This document shows, one piece after another, positions 59,035 to 64,000 of a stretch of DNA of 64,000 nucleotides. Origin of the DNA: Delphinapterus leucas (taxonomy: Eukaryota; Chordata; Mammalia; Artiodactyla; Monodontidae); contig NW_022098076.1 in the NCBI RefSeq assembly GCF_002288925.2, positions 68,491,323-68,555,322 of the forward strand, read 5' to 3'. Numbering within the stretch: the stretch's first letter is position 1; each line of letters starts with the position of its first letter. The position numbers and the translations under genes are program-made. The notes below the pieces were generated by a model. It searched no databases. It saw nothing but the letters and a program-made list of their open reading frames with translations, and was not told where the DNA came from.

Positions 59035-59062
59035 GCCGCTGTCCACAGTGGGAGGTGCTGAA
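59035..59062 (-). promoter_or_regulatory. Expanded-spacing REST/NRSF (RE1) site candidate
   Basis: Read on the - strand, the sequence gives a perfect left half-site TTCAGCACC (59062 to 59054), a 9-base spacer TCCCACTGT, and the right half-site GGACAGCGGC (59044 to 59035), one base off GGACAGCGCC. Canonical RE1 has a 2-base gap. A 9-base gap gives half-site centres about 18 bases apart, within the expanded range (16-19) described for REST. REST silences neuronal genes in non-neuronal cells, which fits UNC80. Confidence 0.65.
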
Positions 59063-59160
59063 AGCAAGGAGAGGGCGCGGGGGCGGCGAGGCGGACAGCT
59101 TCTCCGAGCGCCTCCGTCCTCGCTCCTCGGTTCCTCCAGCCCTCCCCTCCTCCCGCAGCC

Positions 59161-59253
59161 ATGTTCCACGCGCGGGGAGGGGCTGGGGAAGGGGAGAGGG
59201 ACGGGGGATCAGGGCGGAGAGCGTCTGCTCTGCCTCAGGGAAGGAGGGGATGA
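59161..59253 (+). other. Upstream ORF 1 in the UNC80 leader
   Basis: ATG at 59161 in good context (CAGCCATGT) opens a 30-codon frame ending TGA at 59251-59253, 88 bases before the UNC80 ATG. It would matter only if transcription starts upstream of 59161. Confidence 0.45.
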
Positions 59254-59348
59254 GAGTTGGGGAGAGCAGAGGGAGGAAGCGGCGGCGGCTAGCGAGGAGC
59301 CAGCGCTGGGTCCTGCAGTGGAACTCCCAGGAGCCACCATCATGGTGA
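59250..59348 (+). other. Upstream ORF 2 overlapping the UNC80 start
   Basis: ATG at 59250 (GGGATGA, with G at -3) opens a 32-codon frame rich in Arg that ends TGA at 59346-59348, overlapping the first codons of UNC80 in another frame. Such overlap usually lowers initiation at the main start. It overlaps the end of upstream ORF 1 by four bases (ATGA). Confidence 0.45.
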
Positions 59349-59433
59349 AGAGGAAGAGCTCCGAGGGCCAAGAGCAAGACAGCGGCCGCGGCATCCCCTT
59401 GCCCATCCAGACCTTCCTGTGGCGGCAAACCAG
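59342..59433 (+). CDS. UNC80: UNC80 coding exon 1 (N-terminus)
   Basis: ATG at 59342 sits in the context ACCATCATGG (G at +4) and opens MVKRKSSEGQEQDSGRGIPL, then PIQTFLWRQT, plus two bases (AG) of a split Ser codon. This is the N-terminus of UNC80, a neuronal protein of about 3,250 residues that scaffolds the NALCN sodium-leak channel with UNC79 and FAM155A and is needed for resting excitability. The donor is CCAG|GTGAGG after 59433. Residue 14 is Ser where I recall Gly in human. This ATG is the first in its frame in the CpG island, though the frame stays open upstream to 58850 without a stop. Upstream ORFs and an RE1 motif precede it. Confidence 0.96.
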
Positions 59434-60379
59434 GTGAGGGGCGCAGAGGGCGCACCGTGGGCCGCCCTGGGCTGGGAGCGCTCCTGGGGCCGCCTGGGTC
59501 GTCGTCGTCGTCGCTGCTGCCGCTGCTGCCGAGGCCGCGCCACAGCCTGCAGCTCCCTCTCTGGGGCTGGAAATCGAGCCTTCTGCACCCGCGTAAAAAC
59601 ACGCATTTAAAAAATATTTCAGTGAAGTTTGACGGCTAGCAGGTTGGCAGCTGTAGAATAAATATATACATTATTTAGGGGGTGAGAGGGCAGAGAGCCT
59701 AGGGGGAGGGGGCGGGGAATTAAGGAAGATAATTATGACTGGTTGTGCTCCTGTGTCCAATTCCCCCTCCATCTCCTGCTGTAATTCCGGCCCGGTGACC
59801 TGTTGTTTTTCCAGCTCCTGTTTGTTGAATGTCTGCTATGCCCACTTGTTAACCATTTTTGCTCGGATTCAGCTAGTGTAATCTTCCTGGTTAAAGCCTC
59901 TGAGAAGAATCATTTTTAATAATTTTTTTTTTCTTGGAAAAACCTGAAACCTATTTCCATAAATAGGAAACAAGGTTTCCATTATTAATTATTATTATTT
60001 TAGAGATTTATCAGATAAGAAATTAGATTCTGAAAATCATATGCCACAAACTGTGTTCAGTTTTCAGTTTTTGAAATGACGGTACACATGAGTAATGCAA
60101 CGCTTCTGACCATTGGTGATTTAGAATCCGATTAGGTAAGAAGTCTTCAGAATAAGACTGGATACAGAAAACGTAGAAATCCACAGCTTTTTCATGTATG
60201 TAATCACACACATAAAAGCAAATGTTGTCAGCTGTTTAATACCCGCCCTTTAGCAAGCCATAGGGAGGCGTGAAATTTGTTTCATAACACTATGTCTTAT
60301 TCGTTGAAAATATGTCATAAGGATGCTCTAATAATAATTTTACTTGCGTTTAAAACGATTATTTCTATTAATTTTTCAG
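59434..60379 (+). other. UNC80: UNC80 intron 1
   Basis: A short intron of 946 bases, GC-rich at first and then AT-rich. It holds a GTC/GCT triplet tract at 59498-59530 and a GC-box-like GGGGGCGGGG near 59709. No transposon is recognised. It ends ATTTTTCAG before 60380. Confidence 0.9.
59498..59530. repeat. GTC/GCY trinucleotide tract in UNC80 intron 1
   Basis: The run GGTCGTCGTCGTCGTCGCTG followed by CTGCCGCTGCTGCC lies about 65 bases after the exon 1 donor. It is a short GC-rich triplet array of the kind that varies in length. Confidence 0.85.
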
Positions 60380-60428
60380 TGCATTTTTGAGGCCTAAACT
60401 GGGGAAGCAATATGAAGCCTCTTGTGTG
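60380..60428 (+). CDS. UNC80: UNC80 coding exon 2
   Basis: A 49-base microexon: T completes the split Ser codon (AG|T), then 16 codons AFLRPKLGKQYEASCV. The acceptor is ATTTTTCAG before 60380 and the donor is GTG|GTATGT after 60428. The exon is too small and ATG-free, so an ORF scan misses it. It agrees with UNC80 residues 31-47 as I recall the human protein. It ends in phase 0. Confidence 0.95.
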
Positions 60429-63104
60429 GTATGTGATATTCACCATTTAATGACTATTTGCATATACTGTGTGGTAATTTGAAAGAAAGAATTTAAATTG
60501 TACTGTATATATTAATTCACTCAGCAAATATTATTGAGCACCTACTATGTGCCAGACACAGTTCTAGATGATGAGATAGAGCAATAATCAAAACAAATAT
60601 AGAGTTTGCATTCTACTGGGAGGGGGATAGGCCACTCATAAATGAGTAAAATACATAGCCAGCCAGGTGGTGATATGCGCTATGGAGAAAAATTAAGCAA
60701 GAAAGGGCATTAAGGAGCACTAGGGTGGAGGTTTCATGTTAGAAGTAGAGGATAGATAGGTTTGCCTGCTAACGTGACCCTTGGACAAAGATTTGAAGGA
60801 AGGGAGGGAGAAATAGCTGAGGGCAGAGCAGAGGGAAAGCAAATCTAAAGGCCCTAAGTGGGGAGGGGTAGAGCAGTAGAAGAGAGTGTGGAAAGATAAC
60901 AGAATGAGGACAAGTATAATAAGTCAAATCCTTAATCAACAAAATCAAAACTGTTATATAGTGGAAGCTCATAAAATGAGAGCCTATGACCTACTCAAAG
61001 TAATATGCAATTCTGAACTTTTATGTCTTCCATTTTTTGTGCAAGTCTGAAATGGATGATATGAAATAATTATGAAAATAATGCTATTAATATTTATGCA
61101 AAATACAGTGCACTTGTCCTGAGATTCTAAGGGAATCCCATGACTTACAGATTGTCTTTTTACAAATTGAGAAGACACAAAAACGTGAAGCAAAATTAAA
61201 ATGGGCTTTTCAAAGACTTCATTAAAACTTGGAGCTCACATAAAGGTCTTTACATTGCCTATATTATAACCTAAAAGTGGAAACCTACCCATTTGGATAT
61301 TGCCATGATATCTGCAAATGACTTGATAGATGATAAATGACCTTCTAGTAAGGAGCTCTGAAATGTGTTAGGGCCACACACTATTATGGAAGCCAACTGG
61401 AAAGTCAAACACCTCTCCCCATACACGCACATACGTGCACAGCACACGCTCAAATAAGAATTTTTTTTGTTGCATTTCATGCCCTTCAAAATTGTCACAG
61501 ATATTTTTTAAAATCTAACCAACTTTTAAATAAGGACCTTTTAATGGGATTTGTTGTACTTAGCTCAAGTTAAAGTAATTTGGCACCTGCAATCTCTGCG
61601 CCTTCCTCAAATCACGCTTACAGTTATACTAGCTTAAAATAACCCTGACTTTTCTGTTCTTGGCAAAGATATGTCTGACATTTTAATGTTGTCACACAAT
61701 ATCAAGTAAGTCCCATTCATAGATACAGATAGATAGAGAGTGATGTAAGTATAGAAAACAATTGCCAAGGTTTAAAATTACAAAAAGTTATATTAGTCAC
61801 ATTTAAGAAGAAAATGGCATTAAGTATCTAAAGCTTCCTGAGATTATAAAATATATAACTCATCCTCTGAAAGTATATTCATCAAGACTGTATAAATTCT
61901 TTATAATCTTTTAATGTCTAACATACTCACCCTTTACTTAACGAATACTTAGATCCCTGAGGGCTGAGGAATTTTAAAGTATTTGGACTGCCTTTATCTG
62001 GTTTCTTTAAGAAAACCCCAAAGACTACATCTCTGATTGAACTCCTTGCCAAACCTCAGCATGCCTTTCATTATGAAGGTGAATGTATTTTCTTTTCTTG
62101 AATCAAAGGTAAATAGCTTTCTTTGGAGAATCTCTGTATTAGGCCATATTTTTTCTCAGATATCCTAATAATTCCAATAACACAGCTTGAGCACTTGGGA
62201 CTGGTATTCTGACCACTCGGGGAGAACACAGTTCTCTAGACCATTTGGGACATCAAGTAGCAAGCAGGTTCTGTTCATACAAGTCAAATGTTTATTAACT
62301 TTATTCTGATATTTGGTAGCTGCACTTTCCCCAACACCTTATAGTGATATCCTCCTTCACCTTCAAAGAGAAAAAACAACTCAGTAGGTCAACTTGTTCT
62401 GAGGCTTGGGGGTGGGGTGCTTCACTTGCTGAAAGTATCCCTGGCCAGGATAGAAGATTTAATAAACCACCAAAGCAAAAATGGCTTATTCCCTCCGCCC
62501 TCCCTCCTTTCTTCTTTCCCTCCTTTTCTCTCTTTATTCAACAGTTAGATGAACAATCTTTATGGTTTTAGGCATTCTGTAAGGAGTGTCCTCTGCCACA
62601 TCATTGCTAGGGACATGGAATAACTCAGAGACCCCAAAATCAGATCTCTTGAAACAGTTGGATCTTATTTAACACTTGTTGCCCATTCACATAAATTCTG
62701 TACCTCAAGACACTTTCACAAAAGACATTTCACCTTGGTCTGCAGTTGTGATAGCTCCTTTCAATTACCCAGGATCATTTTATAAAATATTACGTCCAAA
62801 ACCTTCATACAGCTAAATGTGTTGTTGTACTCCTTTTGACGGGAGCTTATTTTGGTGGAAATAAAAATCATTTAATAATTCAAGCCATATACTTTGGATC
62901 AAAAACGTGAAAATGGGTAGACAATAGGAAATTATCACTGGCTCATTTCATGTCAACATATACAATGAAATGCAATGTGCGGGCACTCTAAAGAATTTGG
63001 TCTAGTGATACATATCTTTTTGGGTATACAGTACTGTGTTGTCTATTTTTTCACTCATCAGAATCTCTAATTTCTTATTTTACTTTTTTTTTTGGTATCT
63101 ACAG
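60429..63104 (+). other. UNC80: UNC80 intron 2
   Basis: A 2.7-kb intron containing an inverted L2 remnant (60510-60880) and a pyrimidine tract around 62490-62535 (CCCTCCGCCCTCCCTCC then TTTCTTCTTTCCC). Nothing else is recognised between 60900 and 63060. It ends with a T8 tract and GGTATCTACAG before 63105. Confidence 0.85.
60510..60880 (-). repeat. L2 3'-end remnant
   Basis: The inverted L2 3' end is well preserved: TATTATTGAGCACCTACTAT, GTGCCAGACACAGTTCTAGA, GTGGTGATATGCGCTATGGA, AAAGATTTGAAGGAAGGGAG and CTAAAGGCCCTAAG. Confidence 0.8.
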
Positions 63105-63261
63105 TCCTTTGAACGAGTGTTGGTAGAAAACAAGCTGCATGGCCTCTCTCCGGCCCTCTCTGAAGCCATCCAGAGCATTTCCAGATGGGAACTGGTACAA
63201 GCTGCTTTGCCTCATGTCCTGCACTGCACTGCAACCTTGCTGTCAAACAGAAACAAGCTAG
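63105..63261 (+). CDS. UNC80: UNC80 coding exon 3
   Basis: The 157-base exon encodes SFERVLVENKLHGLSPALSE, then AIQSISRWELVQAALPHVLH and CTATLLSNRNKL, plus the first base of a Gly codon. It continues UNC80 from residue 48 to 100. The acceptor is TATCTACAG before 63105. The donor is CTAG|GTTGGT, weaker than consensus (T at +3, G at +4). The open frame runs on for about ten codons into the intron (to a TGA near 63288), so the exon end rests on the expected protein, where KLG is followed by HQDK in human as I recall. It ends in phase 1. Confidence 0.93.
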
Positions 63262-63354
63262 GTTGGTGCTGCTACATTCCTTCTTCATGACATACCATTG
63301 TCCTCACTCATGGTGACTCATAATAACACTCACAATAACAACCTGTATAACTGA

Positions 63355-63465
63355 CTATTTTTCCAGGCACTGGGCACACATTCTCATTTAATTCTGACAA
63401 AATCTCCCTCACGTTGGTGTCATTGTTATCTCCATTTTACCAATGAGGGAACTAGCTCTCTTTGT
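63355..63465 (-). repeat. MIR remnant
   Basis: CCAGGCACTGGGCACACATT, CTCATTTAATTCTGACAAAA and TATCTCCATTTTACCAATGA with GGGAACTAGCTCTC follow an inverted MIR. Confidence 0.6.
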
Positions 63466-63734
63466 TTTAACTTTTTAACTTTACAAGAATATGTGAATGT
63501 ATTCTCCTTTTAAACATTAGAATGTTATAGAGAAGCTAAAGACCCTCTCTCACCTGTTCAAGATGAGTCCTAATCAGAGCTGTCCCTTTGTCCTCCCAAT
63601 GCCTAAAGCAACCACCTTCATGAATTTGTCATATTCCCCACCAGATCTTTTCCCAACTTCGTGGTATTATGTGTATGTGTGCATGCATGCACATACATAT
63701 TATTTTTCTTGTTTAGATTATTTTGCAGATTGCT

Positions 63735-63900
63735 TTTCCCACATGGCATTATGTCCTAGCCATCTGCTCCAAGATCTTCTCCATCCAGTTCTGTCCCCTC
63801 ATTTGTGTCTCTGCTCAAATGTTACCTTTATAGAGGGGCCTATCCTAATCACACTGTCTAAAATGGAGTAGCTGTTGTCCTCAAAGCCCATACTCTTAAC
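63735..63900 (+). repeat. L2 remnant
   Basis: CCATCTGCTCCAAGATCTTC, GTGTCTCTGCTCAAATGTTA and CCTTTATAGAGGGGCCTATC with CTAAAATGGAGTAGC follow the sense L2 3' region. Confidence 0.65.
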
Positions 63901-64000
63901 TACTATGCTGCTTATTTGGAAATATATGTGGGTATCTGACTGAAGAGATGTGATGCATGCAGTTTCTTTCCCTGTGTCAGCATATCATTCTGCAGGGATT

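Larger units (their letters stand above)
58790..59610 (+). promoter_or_regulatory. UNC80: CpG-rich UNC80 promoter and first-exon region
   Basis: The AT-rich background changes abruptly to GC-rich, CpG-dense sequence from about 58800 to 59600, surrounding the UNC80 start codon at 59342. No TATA box is evident in an obvious position, as is usual for CpG-island promoters. The transcription start is not determinable from the sequence; it probably lies between about 58900 and 59300. Purine-rich GGGGAGGGG-type tracts (59170-59290) could bind SP/KLF or MAZ-like factors (inference). The island carries a split RE1 motif and upstream ORFs, listed separately. Confidence 0.8.
63262..64000 (+). other. UNC80: UNC80 intron 3 (partial)
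   Basis: The intron runs off the window. It holds a MIR-like remnant (63355-63465) and an L2-like remnant (63735-63900). A 102-codon frame at 63563-63871 runs into the L2 remnant and is not a gene. Confidence 0.8.

Noticed and set aside
58940..59602. A 220-codon open frame on the - strand across the UNC80 CpG island
   Set aside because: It overlaps the coding exon in antisense, is explained by GC-rich stop-poor sequence, and has no recognisable domain.
62490..62535. Pyrimidine-rich tract in UNC80 intron 2 considered as an H-DNA-forming element
   Set aside because: It is short and lacks the clear mirror symmetry needed to support the claim.
1..64000. Search for CRISPR arrays, operons, toxin-antitoxin or phage-like modules
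   Set aside because: Spliced exons, SINEs and L1s show vertebrate nuclear DNA; no regularly spaced repeats or bacterial gene clusters are present.

Overview
This window is mammalian nuclear DNA, almost certainly from a cetacean and probably a toothed whale. Two things point there. The coding exons belong to two vertebrate neuronal genes, MAP2 and UNC80, adjacent on one strand as I recall them on human 2q34. The repeat content includes at least 13 copies of tRNA-derived CHR-type SINEs that open with GCTTCCCTGGTGGCGCAGTG, plus cetartiodactyl-type L1 3' ends. No bacterial, phage, CRISPR or operon-like features are present. Nearly all short open frames are chance frames in intron, intergenic or repeat DNA.

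Layout. Positions 1-26612 hold the 3' part of MAP2 on the + strand: five coding exons (4561-4901, 16734-16826, 18789-18870, 22420-22532, 22751-22966) and a repeat-free 3' UTR of about 3.6 kb ending near a poly(A) signal at 26591. The exons encode the proline-rich region, the tau/MAP microtubule-binding repeats and the C-terminal tail. The 93-bp exon at 16734 is the alternative extra repeat that makes the 4-repeat (MAP2d-type) isoform. It has no ATG, so a simple ORF scan misses it. Positions 26613 to about 58800 are intergenic and built mostly of nested transposon copies (L1, CHR SINE, L2, MIR, MER5, MER2, a hAT-Charlie element and an MLT1-like LTR). Positions about 58790-59610 are a CpG-rich promoter and first exon for UNC80 (+ strand). 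UNC80 coding exons 1-3 (59342-59433, 60380-60428, 63105-63261) give the first 100 codons, and the gene continues beyond the window.

How the genes relate: both are neuronal but not part of one pathway. MAP2 bundles and stabilises dendritic microtubules. UNC80 is the large scaffold of the NALCN sodium-leak channel complex. The most useful regulatory observation is a split REST/NRSF (RE1) motif, with both half-sites nearly perfect and 9 bases apart, on the - strand inside the UNC80 CpG island. Two upstream ORFs precede the UNC80 start, and the second overlaps it.

I found no evidence of a previously undescribed biological system. Findings are small-scale: the RE1 site, the UNC80 leader, a possible substitution in the MAP2 4R exon, a poly(A)-only retro-insertion, and several datable nested insertions. 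Repeat family names come from memory of consensus sequences; boundaries are firm only where a target-site duplication (TSD) is quoted.
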